The notes under the pieces: generated by a model
The model's database searches: none
What the model was told of the DNA's origin: nothing
The model's input: the letters and a program-made list of their open reading frames with translations, nothing else
Part shown: piece by piece, positions 45,169-53,820 of the stretch
How the letters are laid out: the number at the start of each line of letters is the position of its first letter
Position numbering within the stretch: position 1 is the stretch's first letter
Program-made: the position numbers and the translations under genes
DNA from: Desulfovibrio intestinalis
GTDB taxonomy: Bacteria; Desulfobacterota; Desulfovibrionia; Desulfovibrionales; Desulfovibrionaceae
NCBI RefSeq assembly: GCF_014202345.1
Contig: NZ_JACHGO010000002.1
Coordinates: 355,630-419,629, forward strand
Direction: 5' to 3'
DNA: 64,000 bases

Positions 45169-45280
45169 GATATTCGGCCTCGCGCACCGGGAGTGAAGAT
45201 CCACTAAACTTTTGTGTGAACTGCCATAAGTGAACAGAGACATGGCTCGTGGCGTCCAACCCACAGGCAGGATCAGCAGG

Positions 45281-45304
45281 GTGGTAAAAACCACTTTTTA
45301 CCAC
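45281..45304. promoter_or_regulatory. Inverted GTGGT repeat, possible additional MraZ operator
   Basis: GTGGTAAAAA-CCAC-TTTTTACCAC, ten-base arms. The same GTGGTAAAAA string recurs at 45458-45467 beside the mraZ start, so both copies could bind MraZ. It lies between the pyk and mraZ promoters. Confidence 0.5.
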
Positions 45305-45398
45305 AGGCTCGCACCCTTATGAAAAAGGGGTTTTCTGATAAGTATTTCGCCGAAAAAATGGCTTCAGGCATAAATATTACACTTTTCTTCCAGTTAGC

Positions 45399-45427
45399 TT
45401 GACACCCCTATTGCCTTGGGGCATAAG
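45399..45427 (+). promoter_or_regulatory. Promoter of the dcw cluster
   Basis: Perfect TTGACA at 45399-45404, a 17-base spacer and CATAAG at 45422-45427. RNA would start near 45434, inside the MraZ box array. Confidence 0.65.
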
Positions 45428-45462
45428 TGGGAAAAAGTGGTAATTGTAAGTAATAAAGTGGT
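45427..45462 (+). promoter_or_regulatory. MraZ box array
   Basis: GTGGG at 45427, GTGGT at 45437 and GTGGT at 45458, that is, steps of 10 and 21 bases, with a poor fourth copy GTAAG at 45446. In E. coli, MraZ binds TGGGN repeats with five-base gaps at its own promoter. The same geometry here overlaps the -10 box and RNA start, so autorepression is expected. Confidence 0.65.
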
Positions 45463-45469
45463 AAAAATC

Positions 45470-45916
45470 GTGCAAAAGCTCTTCACCAAAAGTCTCTCTC
45501 GCAGCCTAGACCCCAAGGGTCGTCTTATGCTGCCGCCGGAATACCGGGATGGGCTTTATGCGGAGGGCGGCACGGGCGCTTTTTGGCTTACAGCTTATTA
45601 TGGCCGCCTTGTGGCCTATCTGCCTGAAGACTGGGAAAAGATCACAGAACAACTGAGCCGTATTCCCATGCCTTCTCCTCGTCTTTCACACTTCAAGACC
45701 AAGGTCATGGGGCTCGCGCAGGAAATGCTGCCCGATGCCCAGGGCCGAGTGCGCATTCCGCAAGCCCTCATGCGTGAAGCTGGCCTCCAGAAGGACGTCA
45801 TGCTTGTGGGCATGCTCAACAAATTCGAAGTCTGGGATCAGACTCGCTTTGACGCTCTGGAGCTTGAGGACGTCTCCGACGAACTCGCTGCCAGCGGCGT
45901 GGCAATCAGCCTTTAG
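45470..45916 (+). CDS. mraZ: MraZ transcription regulator
   Basis: A 148-residue protein with the duplicated AbrB-like fold: SLDPKGRLMLPPEYRDGL in the first half and PDAQGRVRIPQALMREAGL in the second, each with the DxxGR motif that contacts DNA. It represses its own promoter and the dcw operon in E. coli. The start is taken as GTG at 45470; earlier in-frame codons lie inside the MraZ boxes and promoter. The ribosome site is weak. Confidence 0.88.
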   Translation: MQKLFTKSLSRSLDPKGRLMLPPEYRDGLYAEGGTGAFWLTAYYGRLVAYLPEDWEKITEQLSRIPMPSPRLSHFKTKVMGLAQEMLPDAQGRVRIPQALMREAGLQKDVMLVGMLNKFEVWDQTRFDALELEDVSDELAASGVAISL

Positions 45917-45924
45917 GTTTAATC

Positions 45925-46908
45925 ATGATGCAAACCATGCACGAAAATGCAGAACAGGTTCGTCATGTGCCTGTTCTGCCTCTGGAAACGCTGGCCGCGC
46001 TGGCTCCGCGTGCCGGGGGGCGCTACCTGGATGGCACCCTTGGCATGGGCGGTCACGCCAGCGCTGTTCTGGCGTCTGCGCCAGATATAGAACTTTGTGG
46101 CCTTGACCGTGACGAAGATGCCCTGGAACTCGCAAAGCAGCGTCTGGCGACGTTCGGTGCGAGAACGCACTTGTTTCATTGCCGCTACAGTGGTTTTGCC
46201 GATGCTTTGGGCCAGCTTGGCTGGAGCAAGGTAGACGGCGCGTTGCTGGACATTGGCGTTTCATCTCTCCAGCTGGATGAGGCGGGGCGCGGTTTCAGCT
46301 TTTATGGCGACGGGCCGCTGGACATGCGGATGGACCAGAGTTCTGGTCAGCCTTCGGCATGGCATTGGGTCAACCGCGAAAGTTTTGACAAACTCAAGGA
46401 TTGCATCGCCACCCTTGGCGAAGAGCCGCAGGCGGGGCGCATAGCCCGGGCCATTGTGGACGCCAGGCAAAAAGACGCCATAGATACTACGGCCCAGTTG
46501 GCTAACCTTGTGGAAAAAGCCTATCCGGCAGCCTGGCGGGCCAAGGCCCGGCGTCATCCGGCCACGCGCACATTTCAGGCTTTGCGCATGGCCGTTAACG
46601 ATGAACTGGGCGAATTGCAGCGCTTTTTAGATCAAATTCTGGCCTATTTGCCTGTGGGAGGCCGTCTGGCCGTCATCACGTTTCATTCGCTGGAAGACCG
46701 TATGGTCAAGCAGGCCATGCGCCATTGGGCTGAAGGCTGCCGCTGTGCGAGACATATTCCGCGTTGCGTATGCGGGCATCAGCCCGAAGTGCGCATTTTA
46801 CACAAAAAGCCCGTGCAAGCTGGTTCGGACGAGCTGGCTGTCAATCCTCGCGCAAGCAGCGCCAAGCTGCGGGCTGTGGAAAAAATAGCCGAGGCTTCCG
46901 GTTCATGA
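45925..46908 (+). CDS. rsmH: 16S rRNA (cytosine-N4) methyltransferase RsmH
   Basis: Methylates N4 of C1402 of 16S rRNA; 327 residues (formerly MraW). VRHVPVLPLETL, the SAM motif YLDGTLGMGGHA, DGALLDIGVSSLQLDEAGRGFSF, and the C-terminal AVITFHSLEDRMVKQAM with the ANPRASSAKLRAVE-type end (VNPRASSAKLRAVEKI) are all typical. It follows mraZ by eight bases and overlaps ftsL by four. Confidence 0.95.
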   Translation: MMQTMHENAEQVRHVPVLPLETLAALAPRAGGRYLDGTLGMGGHASAVLASAPDIELCGLDRDEDALELAKQRLATFGARTHLFHCRYSGFADALGQLGWSKVDGALLDIGVSSLQLDEAGRGFSFYGDGPLDMRMDQSSGQPSAWHWVNRESFDKLKDCIATLGEEPQAGRIARAIVDARQKDAIDTTAQLANLVEKAYPAAWRAKARRHPATRTFQALRMAVNDELGELQRFLDQILAYLPVGGRLAVITFHSLEDRMVKQAMRHWAEGCRCARHIPRCVCGHQPEVRILHKKPVQAGSDELAVNPRASSAKLRAVEKIAEASGS

Positions 46909-47207
46909 AGCGCAACATTACCGCAAAGCCAGCTGGAGGCAGGGGATGGTTGCTGTTTCTTGTACTTGGTTTGCTGGCCTGCATGGTGATGGGACTGGTG
47001 CTTGTGTGGAGCAACATTGAACGCATGGACACCACCTATTTCATCAACATATCGCAGAATACCATGCGTGAACGCCGCGCGTTGCGCGCAAAGCTTGAAG
47101 TAGAGCGGGAGCGTCTGCTTTCGCCTTACGAACTGCGCCGCAAGGCCGAGGAATTTTCCATGCGGGAGCCGAAACCCGGCCAGATTCGCCGCATGGAGGC
47201 ACGCTAG
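46905..47207 (+). CDS. ftsL: FtsL-like cell division protein
   Basis: A 100-residue bitopic protein with one membrane segment (about 14-36, WLLFLVLGLLACMVMGLVLVW) and a periplasmic coiled-coil-like stretch (TMRERRALRAKLEVERERLLSPYELRRKAEEF). Sequence conservation of FtsL is low; the call rests on topology and position between rsmH and ftsI. FtsL forms the FtsQLB complex. The ATG overlaps the rsmH stop as ATGA. Confidence 0.8.
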   Translation: MKRNITAKPAGGRGWLLFLVLGLLACMVMGLVLVWSNIERMDTTYFINISQNTMRERRALRAKLEVERERLLSPYELRRKAEEFSMREPKPGQIRRMEAR

Positions 47208-47326
47208 ACCCCTGTTGAAAAGAGTGCCCGAAGAAAGCTCGGGCCCCAATGAGGCAAATACAGGTCCGGCAAAACAAGCCGGATTTCACCATACCGGAAC
47301 AACCCGGAAGCTATTTGGGATAAGCC

Positions 47327-49462
47327 ATGTTCAAATTCAATTCCCGCAAGGGTAATAGGCATACTGATGCCCCCAGAGCTGAAAAAGTGTCCCGTCCCGC
47401 CAAGCGCGCACGGGTTAATGCTTCTGAGGGCAAGGTTCGTTTCGCCTGGACAGAAAAATTTGATTGGGGCCGCATCCGCATCAAGATGGTTGTGGTCGTT
47501 TTCTGTCTGTTGTGGGCTGGCTTGTGGGGCCGGGCATGGTACCTCCAGATGGTTGAAGGGCCACGTCTGGCTGAACGGGCGCGCCGGCAGCACACGGCTT
47601 CCGAACTGGTCACCGGCCGCCGCGGCATGATTTTCGACCGCAATGGGCAAGTGCTGGCACGCAGCATTGAAGCGCGTTCTGTTTACGCGCGGCCACAGGA
47701 AATAGAAGACTTTAAGGCTATGGCCAATACGCTTGGCCCTATTTTGGGTATTGAGCCGCAGAAACTTTACGACGATCTTTCGCAAACCAAGCGCCGCTTT
47801 GTCTGGATCAAGCGCAAAGTGGACGATTTTACGGCTGAGGCGGTGCACAAAACCAACATTGCCGGTATTGGTCTTTCCAAAGAGTACGACCGTGTGTACC
47901 CCTTCAAGCATATGGCTGGTCAGGTGCTTGGGTTTGTTGGAATGGACGACAAAGGCCTTGAGGGCATCGAACGCTCGATGGAAGCCCGCTTGGGCTGCAC
48001 CCCCACCAGGCAGATCGTGCAGCGTGATGCCATGGGCCGCCGTTTTTATTTGCACGAAGAGGGACAAAGCGAACCCCGCGGCCAGGATCTTACCCTGACC
48101 ATTGACGTGCAGATGCAGTTTATAGTCGAAGAAGCCGTTGCCCGCGCCGTGAAAGAGTATGATGCCCGCTGGGGTGGAGCCATCGTTGTGGACGTTCCCT
48201 CTGGCGAAATTATGGCCTGGGCGCAGTATCCCTTTTTCAATCCCAATACCTACAAGGACGCCAGCCCGCTTGTATACCGGAACCGTATGGCGGCTGACGC
48301 GCTGGAACCGGGTTCTACGTTCAAACCCTTTGTTATGGCTGCCGCGCTTCAGGAAAAGAAGATCAACGCTGGCACTGCCATCGACTGCGAAGGTGGACGG
48401 TGGGAAACAAAGAACTTCACCATCCGCGACACGTCACGTCAGGGCGTACTGCCCGCCAACAAGGTGCTGCGCTATTCGTCCAACATTGGCATGGCCAAAA
48501 TCGGGCTCATGATTGGCGTACCTACATTTCATAAGTATTTAAAGGAACTGGGCTTTGGTCAGCGCACAAGCGTGCCGGTGGCCGACAGCCGGGGCATATT
48601 GCGCATCCCCCGTGACTGGAGCGAGGTGGACATCATGTCCACGTCTTTCGGGCAGAGTATTTCAGTCACCGGACTGCAAATGGCCCAGGCTTACCTTACG
48701 TTGCTGAATAACGGCCAGTACAAGGCCCTTACGCTCACCCGAGAAGAAAATAATGTGGATGAGGTGCACCCGCGCGTCTTTTCCCAGGCCACCGCGCGTG
48801 AAGTCATGCGCATGATGCGTGACGTGGTGGAGGAAAGCGACGGTACTGGCAAGCGCGCCCGTATTGAAGGCATCGAGGTAGCTGGCAAGACTGGCACCGC
48901 CCAGAAGGCCGACCACCGCGCAGGAACTTACGGCAGCAAGCGTCTGGCTTCGTTTGTAGGCTTTTTTCCCGCAGACAAGCCCAAGTACCTCATTCTTGTG
49001 ATGGTGGACGAACCCACCCGCAATCAGTACGGCGGCGTTGTGGCGGCACCTGTGTTCAAGGAAATAGCCAGCCGCACTCTCACGTTCTCGGGCATTATGA
49101 CAAACACCAAGGTTGCCTCGGTTGAAGAAACACCTGCTGCCACGCCCACTTCCGGGCGCAGGCGCGGGCTCAAACTGGCCAGTCTTGATGTGCCCTATGC
49201 GGCAGATTCAAAGAAAGACGTTGCGCCATCTCAGGATGACAGCATGCGCCTGCCAGGGCATTTGGCCAAGGCGGGCAGCCGTGTGCCCGATGTTATGGGC
49301 AAGTCTGTACGCAACGCGGTTGAGCTCTTCGCGCGGGCTGGCGTAGTGCCGGAACTCAAGGGGTCGGGCAGCCGTGTGGTCAAGCAAACGCCTGCTCCAG
49401 GTTCTGTGTGGCCCGAAGAAGACAATAAGGTTGAATATATTCTGTGGCTTTCAGAAAGGTAA
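47327..49462 (+). CDS. ftsI: Septal peptidoglycan transpeptidase (PBP3/FtsI) with C-terminal PASTA domain
   Basis: Class B penicillin-binding protein, 711 residues, the septal crosslinking enzyme. Cytoplasmic tail, membrane helix at about 52-70, pedestal domain, then transpeptidase motifs S330-TFK, SSN at 384-386 and KTG at 521-523. A PASTA domain (RVPDVMGKSVRNAVELFARAG..., from about 645) closes the protein; E. coli FtsI lacks this, while Gram-positive and some delta-proteobacterial homologues have it. A 119-base spacer with hairpins precedes it. Confidence 0.93.
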   Translation: MFKFNSRKGNRHTDAPRAEKVSRPAKRARVNASEGKVRFAWTEKFDWGRIRIKMVVVVFCLLWAGLWGRAWYLQMVEGPRLAERARRQHTASELVTGRRGMIFDRNGQVLARSIEARSVYARPQEIEDFKAMANTLGPILGIEPQKLYDDLSQTKRRFVWIKRKVDDFTAEAVHKTNIAGIGLSKEYDRVYPFKHMAGQVLGFVGMDDKGLEGIERSMEARLGCTPTRQIVQRDAMGRRFYLHEEGQSEPRGQDLTLTIDVQMQFIVEEAVARAVKEYDARWGGAIVVDVPSGEIMAWAQYPFFNPNTYKDASPLVYRNRMAADALEPGSTFKPFVMAAALQEKKINAGTAIDCEGGRWETKNFTIRDTSRQGVLPANKVLRYSSNIGMAKIGLMIGVPTFHKYLKELGFGQRTSVPVADSRGILRIPRDWSEVDIMSTSFGQSISVTGLQMAQAYLTLLNNGQYKALTLTREENNVDEVHPRVFSQATAREVMRMMRDVVEESDGTGKRARIEGIEVAGKTGTAQKADHRAGTYGSKRLASFVGFFPADKPKYLILVMVDEPTRNQYGGVVAAPVFKEIASRTLTFSGIMTNTKVASVEETPAATPTSGRRRGLKLASLDVPYAADSKKDVAPSQDDSMRLPGHLAKAGSRVPDVMGKSVRNAVELFARAGVVPELKGSGSRVVKQTPAPGSVWPEEDNKVEYILWLSER

Positions 49463-49585
49463 AAAGCTGATTTGAAACATTTCAGCATGTTAAAGTTGTA
49501 ATACACGGCGGCGCTTAAATTGAGCCGCCCGCCGCAATGCGGTGCGGATTTAGCAGAAAGTCGTGTTTTAGGTTAAATGTCAGCC

Positions 49586-49683
49586 TTGAAATTGCAGTCA
49601 ATTTCAAAGCGAATTGGTTCAGCAGATATCCGGCGGGCACGGGTGCGCAGTTGTGGAGCTTGTTAGCCGTTGTGCCCGCCGGA
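49586..49683 (+). promoter_or_regulatory. Structured spacer upstream of murE
   Basis: The 267-base ftsI-murE gap is the longest in the dcw cluster. It holds two strong hairpins: TTGAAATTG-CAGT-CAATTTCAA (49586-49607) and TCCGGCGGGCAC/GTGCCCGCCGGA (49629-49640 / 49672-49683). No open frame or clear promoter was found. It may control the ratio of ftsI to the mur genes. Confidence 0.5.
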
Positions 49684-49729
49684 GTTCAGGTCGAACCGGG
49701 ATACTTCCGGCAACTCAAAGAGGTTAGTT

Positions 49730-51184
49730 ATGAATCGGGAATTTGCGGCCCTTTTGGAAGAGTGCGGGCGTGGCGGAATAGAAGTTCGCGCCGATTCGCG
49801 TCAGGTTGGCCCTGGCGATGTTTTTGTGGCCGTACCCGGAGTCAAGGAAGATGGGGCCCACTTTATTCCTGCCGCAGTTGAAGCCGGAGCCGGAGTTATA
49901 GTCTGTTCATCCAAAGGCGAAGAAGCTGCCGCAGCAGCCAGCGCCGGACGCCGGGTCATATACCATGCCGATCCGCGTGAAGCCCTCTGGCGGCTGGCCC
50001 AAGCCCGCTGGCATACAGACACCTTGCCCATCCGCATTGTTGGTGTTACAGGCACCAACGGCAAAACCACCTGCACATACCTGCTTGAACGTCTTTTCGC
50101 GCAGGCGGGGCATAAGCTCGGTGTAATGGGAACGGTGAGCTATCGCTGGCCCGGACACAACGAGGCCGCCCCGCTGACAACACCCGACGCCTTGAGCGTG
50201 CACTCCATGCTGGCGGCTATGGCCAGAGACGGAGTAGATGTGGCAGTTATGGAAGTATCTTCGCACGCCATAGATCAGCAGCGTGTATGTGGGGTGCCTT
50301 TTTCTGGCGCTGCGTTCACGAATCTGACTCAGGATCACCTTGATTATCATCAGGGAATGGAAAACTATTTCCAGGCCAAAGCACGGCTTTTTCTTGAACT
50401 GCCCCGCGCTGACAAGGCTATGGCCGTAAACGCTGACGATGCCTGGGGACGCCGCTTGCTTGAGCTGTGCCCCACGGCCCTCTCCTTTGGATTGCAGAAA
50501 GGAGCGCCCAACCGGCGGCACCTTTGGGGCGAATTGCTGTCCTCCACGACGGAAGGCTGCCATCTGCGGATGAGCCTTGAGGATATGCGCTGGGAGTTGC
50601 GGTCGCCGCTGGTGGGTGCGTTCAACGCTTCCAACCTGCTTGCCGTTCAGGCTGTGGCGCTGGAAATGGGCATCAATCCTGAAGCGTTCAAGGCTCTTGA
50701 AAGCTTCACTGGCGTAAGCGGCAGGCTTGAGCGGGTAGATAACGCTCAGGGACTCAATGTTTTTGTAGACTACGCCCATACCCCAGACGCGCTTGAGAAT
50801 GTGCTCAAGGCTTTGCGCGGGGCCGGGTTCAAGCGCATTGTCACGGTCTTTGGCTGCGGCGGCAACCGCGACCGCACCAAGCGCCCCATCATGGGAGAAG
50901 CGGTGGCCCGCTGGTCGGATGTAGCTGTGCTGACTTCTGACAATCCGCGCTTTGAAGAACCGGAAGCCATTCTCAAGGATGTGCTGCCCGGCCTTGCTTC
51001 CGCCAAGGAAGTTGTTGTTGAGGTTGATCGCCGCGAGGCCACATCCAAGGCTCTTTCAATGCTTGGCAAGAATGACGCTCTGCTTATTGCCGGCAAAGGG
51101 CACGAAGATTATCAGATCATTCAGGGCGTAAAGCACCATTACAGCGATCAGGAAGTGGTGCGGGAGATACTCGGGTGCGCCTGA
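49730..51184 (+). CDS. murE: UDP-MurNAc-tripeptide (meso-diaminopimelate) ligase
   Basis: Adds the third amino acid to UDP-MurNAc-dipeptide; 484 residues. DSRQVGPGDVFVAVPG in the N-domain, ATP loop VTGTNGKTTCTYLLERLF, carbamylated-lysine region, and the C-domain GCGGNRDRTKRPIMGE. The motif DNPR in LTSDNPRFEEPEAI is the marker for meso-DAP specificity, so peptidoglycan is of the Gram-negative DAP type. The ATG follows AAAGAGG; murF overlaps by ten bases. Confidence 0.95.
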   Translation: MNREFAALLEECGRGGIEVRADSRQVGPGDVFVAVPGVKEDGAHFIPAAVEAGAGVIVCSSKGEEAAAAASAGRRVIYHADPREALWRLAQARWHTDTLPIRIVGVTGTNGKTTCTYLLERLFAQAGHKLGVMGTVSYRWPGHNEAAPLTTPDALSVHSMLAAMARDGVDVAVMEVSSHAIDQQRVCGVPFSGAAFTNLTQDHLDYHQGMENYFQAKARLFLELPRADKAMAVNADDAWGRRLLELCPTALSFGLQKGAPNRRHLWGELLSSTTEGCHLRMSLEDMRWELRSPLVGAFNASNLLAVQAVALEMGINPEAFKALESFTGVSGRLERVDNAQGLNVFVDYAHTPDALENVLKALRGAGFKRIVTVFGCGGNRDRTKRPIMGEAVARWSDVAVLTSDNPRFEEPEAILKDVLPGLASAKEVVVEVDRREATSKALSMLGKNDALLIAGKGHEDYQIIQGVKHHYSDQEVVREILGCA

Positions 51185-52611
51185 CTGTAAATGAAGCTGC
51201 GGCCTGTCTGGGACTGCCGCAATCTGCAGAACCAGCGGCAAACGCTGTTCTGACGTCAGTTGTGACTGACAGTAGGGCCGCTGGGCCGGGGTCCCTCTTT
51301 GTCTGCGTTTCGGGATGCAGAGTGGACGGGCACGATTTTGCCGCTGTGGCCGTGGGGCAAGGCGCTGGCGCTGTGCTGGCCTCGTGCCCGCTGCCTCACA
51401 TTACCGCGCCCGTTTTTGTGGTGCCTGATACCGTCAAAGCCCTGGGTTGTCTGGCTGCCCAATGGCGCAACCATACCCGCGCCCGCGTTGTAGGCGTAAC
51501 TGGCACGGCAGGGAAAACCACGGTTAAAGAAGCTTTGGCCCAGATACTGTCCCTTGCTGGAAAAACTGCCCGTACCGCCATGAACCATAATAACCAGATC
51601 GGCATGCCCCGTGCTCTTCTGAACACAGATGGCGATGAAGACTTCTGGGTCATGGAAGCGGGTATCAGCCAGGAAGGCGATATGGACGATCTGGGGCAGG
51701 TGCTGCGCCCGGATCTGGCCCTCGTGCTCAACGCCGGGGCGGGCCATACAGAAGGTCTTGGCGAAAAAGGCGTCGCCTGGCACAAGGCCCGGCTGCTCAG
51801 TTACCTTGCCAAGGGCGGCAAGGGGCTGGTTTGCGCTGATTATCCTGATCTGGCGCGCGAGGCGAAAGCCACCGGGGCCGATGTGCGTTTTTTCAGCGTC
51901 ACCGGACGCGAAGTGGATTTTCGGGCGGTCTACCTTGGCGCTGCTACGCCCCCTGCGGGCGCAGACGCATCCGCCGCTGAGTCGTATGGAAAGTTTCAAC
52001 TTTGGCTTGAGGGCACTACGCTTGATGTCATAGCCCCCTTCAGGGGAGAATACGGCGCGGAAAACGTGGTGGCCGTGGCTGCTGCAGCCCACATGCTTGG
52101 CGTTGACGCCAGCACCATTGCACAGGGGCTTGCCGCCGCCCACATGCCAGCACAGCGTTTTAATCAGGTCCAGTCTGGTTTCTGGTTGATTATTGACGAC
52201 ACATATAATGCCAACCCCCTCTCCATGCGGCGCATGCTTGAAGCCGCCGCCGAACAGGCAGGCCCGCGCCCCTTTGTGGCTGTGCTGGGAGCCATGCTCG
52301 AACTGGGCGCACAGGCCGCAGCGGAACACGAAGCCCTGGGACAGCGGCTGGCGAAGCTCAATCCGGCTGCCATTGTGTGGAAAGGCCCGCATGCCGAAGA
52401 TGTGCGCGCAGGCTTGACCAAGGCTGGTTATACTGGCCCCTGGCAGGCCGTAGATGATGCAGAAGATTTTAAAAAAGCCTGGCATGCCTTGCAGGAAAAT
52501 GGCCTTGAGGCCAAAGCCCGTGCCAATGGCGGCGTGGTTCTGTTCAAGGGATCGCGCAGCAACAAGCTTGAAACACTCATGACCGCCCTGACCGACAGGC
52601 ATGAGTCATAG
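51175..52611 (+). CDS. murF: UDP-MurNAc-tripeptide--D-Ala-D-Ala ligase
   Basis: Completes the UDP-MurNAc-pentapeptide; 478 residues. VVTDSRAAGPGSLFVCVSG, ATP loop VTGTAGKTTVKEAL, NHNNQIGMPRALLN, VMEAGISQEGDMDDL, and the C-domain IIDDTYNANPLSMRRML are diagnostic. The start is GTG at 51175 inside the end of murE. The segment at about 260-275 (ATPPAGADASAAES) is an Ala-rich insertion. Confidence 0.94.
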   Translation: MRLTVNEAAACLGLPQSAEPAANAVLTSVVTDSRAAGPGSLFVCVSGCRVDGHDFAAVAVGQGAGAVLASCPLPHITAPVFVVPDTVKALGCLAAQWRNHTRARVVGVTGTAGKTTVKEALAQILSLAGKTARTAMNHNNQIGMPRALLNTDGDEDFWVMEAGISQEGDMDDLGQVLRPDLALVLNAGAGHTEGLGEKGVAWHKARLLSYLAKGGKGLVCADYPDLAREAKATGADVRFFSVTGREVDFRAVYLGAATPPAGADASAAESYGKFQLWLEGTTLDVIAPFRGEYGAENVVAVAAAAHMLGVDASTIAQGLAAAHMPAQRFNQVQSGFWLIIDDTYNANPLSMRRMLEAAAEQAGPRPFVAVLGAMLELGAQAAAEHEALGQRLAKLNPAAIVWKGPHAEDVRAGLTKAGYTGPWQAVDDAEDFKKAWHALQENGLEAKARANGGVVLFKGSRSNKLETLMTALTDRHES

Positions 52612-52732
52612 TTTTTTCTCTGGCGGAGCAGCTGTTTTGTCGTTCTTGCAATGGCGGCAAAGCGGTGTAAAGGGGTATCCCATCCGCTGACAGTAACGGT
52701 CGCAGTGTGGCCAAACGAACGGATCCGTGTGC

Positions 52733-53809
52733 ATGTTTTATAACTTTCTTTCTCCCCTCGCTTCTGAATGGACATTTTTCAATGTCTTTCGTTACATCAC
52801 CTTCCGTTCTATGGCTGCGCTTATGACGGCCCTGCTCATTTCCATAATTCTTGGGCCTCGCTTTATCGCGTGGCTGCGCCGCCTGAAATGCGGCCAGTAC
52901 ATTCACGAAGATGTGGCTGCTCACGCATGCAAGGCTGGTACTCCCACTATGGGGGGCCTGCTCATGCTGTTCAGCCTTTCTGTGAGCCTGCTTTTGTGGG
53001 CTGACCTCACAAACATCTATATCTGGCAGGCATTTTTTGTTTTTGCCGGTTTTGGGGCCATTGGGCTTTGGGACGACATGACCAAGCTGCGGCACCACAA
53101 AAACCGGGGGATTTCGGGCAAAGCCAAAATTGCGGGGCAGCTTGGCATCGCCTGCGTGGCCATGCTGCTGCTTTTTGCCAACCCCGACTACAGCAGCAAA
53201 CTCACCATTCCCTTCTTCAAGGAAGTGACCTTTGACCTTGGCTGGTTTTACCTGCCGTTTGGTGTTTTTGTTATGGTGGCTGCCTCAAATGCGGTCAATC
53301 TTACAGACGGGCTTGATGGGCTTGCCATTGGGCCATCCATTGTCGCCTGCATCGTGTTTTCCATTTTCATCTACATTACAGGCAACGCGCGGTTTGCAGG
53401 CTATTTGCTGGTTCCGTACATGCCCGGCGTAGGTGAAGTTACGGTTTTTTGCGCTGCCCTTGTGGGCGCTGGTTTGGGCTTTCTATGGTTCAACGCCTAT
53501 CCCGCCCAGGTTTTTATGGGCGATGTGGGTTCGCTTTCCATTGGCGGCGTGCTCGGCTATCTGGCTCTGCTTTGCAAGCAGGAACTTGTTCTTGCGGTTG
53601 TGGGCGGGCTTTTTGTGGCCGAAACCCTCTCTGTCATTGTACAGGTGGGCTACTTTCGCTGGACAGGCGGTAAACGGTTTTTTCGTATGGCCCCCTTGCA
53701 TCACCATTTTGAACTCAAGGGCGTGCCTGAATCCAAGATTATTATCCGCTTCTGGATCACGTCAATTCTGTTAGGCCTCATGGCGCTTTCTGTCCTGAAG
53801 CTGCGTTGA
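52733..53809 (+). CDS. mraY: Phospho-MurNAc-pentapeptide transferase
   Basis: Integral membrane enzyme, 358 residues with about ten helices, that transfers phospho-MurNAc-pentapeptide to undecaprenyl phosphate, forming lipid [30 protein letters not shown], the catalytic Asp pair in [35 protein letters not shown] and the HHH motif [10 protein letters not shown] are intact. The ATG at 52733 gives the family N-terminus. Confidence 0.96.
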   Translation: MFYNFLSPLASEWTFFNVFRYITFRSMAALMTALLISIILGPRFIAWLRRLKCGQYIHEDVAAHACKAGTPTMGGLLMLFSLSVSLLLWADLTNIYIWQAFFVFAGFGAIGLWDDMTKLRHHKNRGISGKAKIAGQLGIACVAMLLLFANPDYSSKLTIPFFKEVTFDLGWFYLPFGVFVMVAASNAVNLTDGLDGLAIGPSIVACIVFSIFIYITGNARFAGYLLVPYMPGVGEVTVFCAALVGAGLGFLWFNAYPAQVFMGDVGSLSIGGVLGYLALLCKQELVLAVVGGLFVAETLSVIVQVGYFRWTGGKRFFRMAPLHHHFELKGVPESKIIIRFWITSILLGLMALSVLKLR

Positions 53810-53820
53810 GGAGAAATACT

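Noticed and set aside
51256..52602. 448-codon open frame antisense to murF
   Set aside because: Same reason: shadow of a conserved gene, no ribosome site or recognisable domain.
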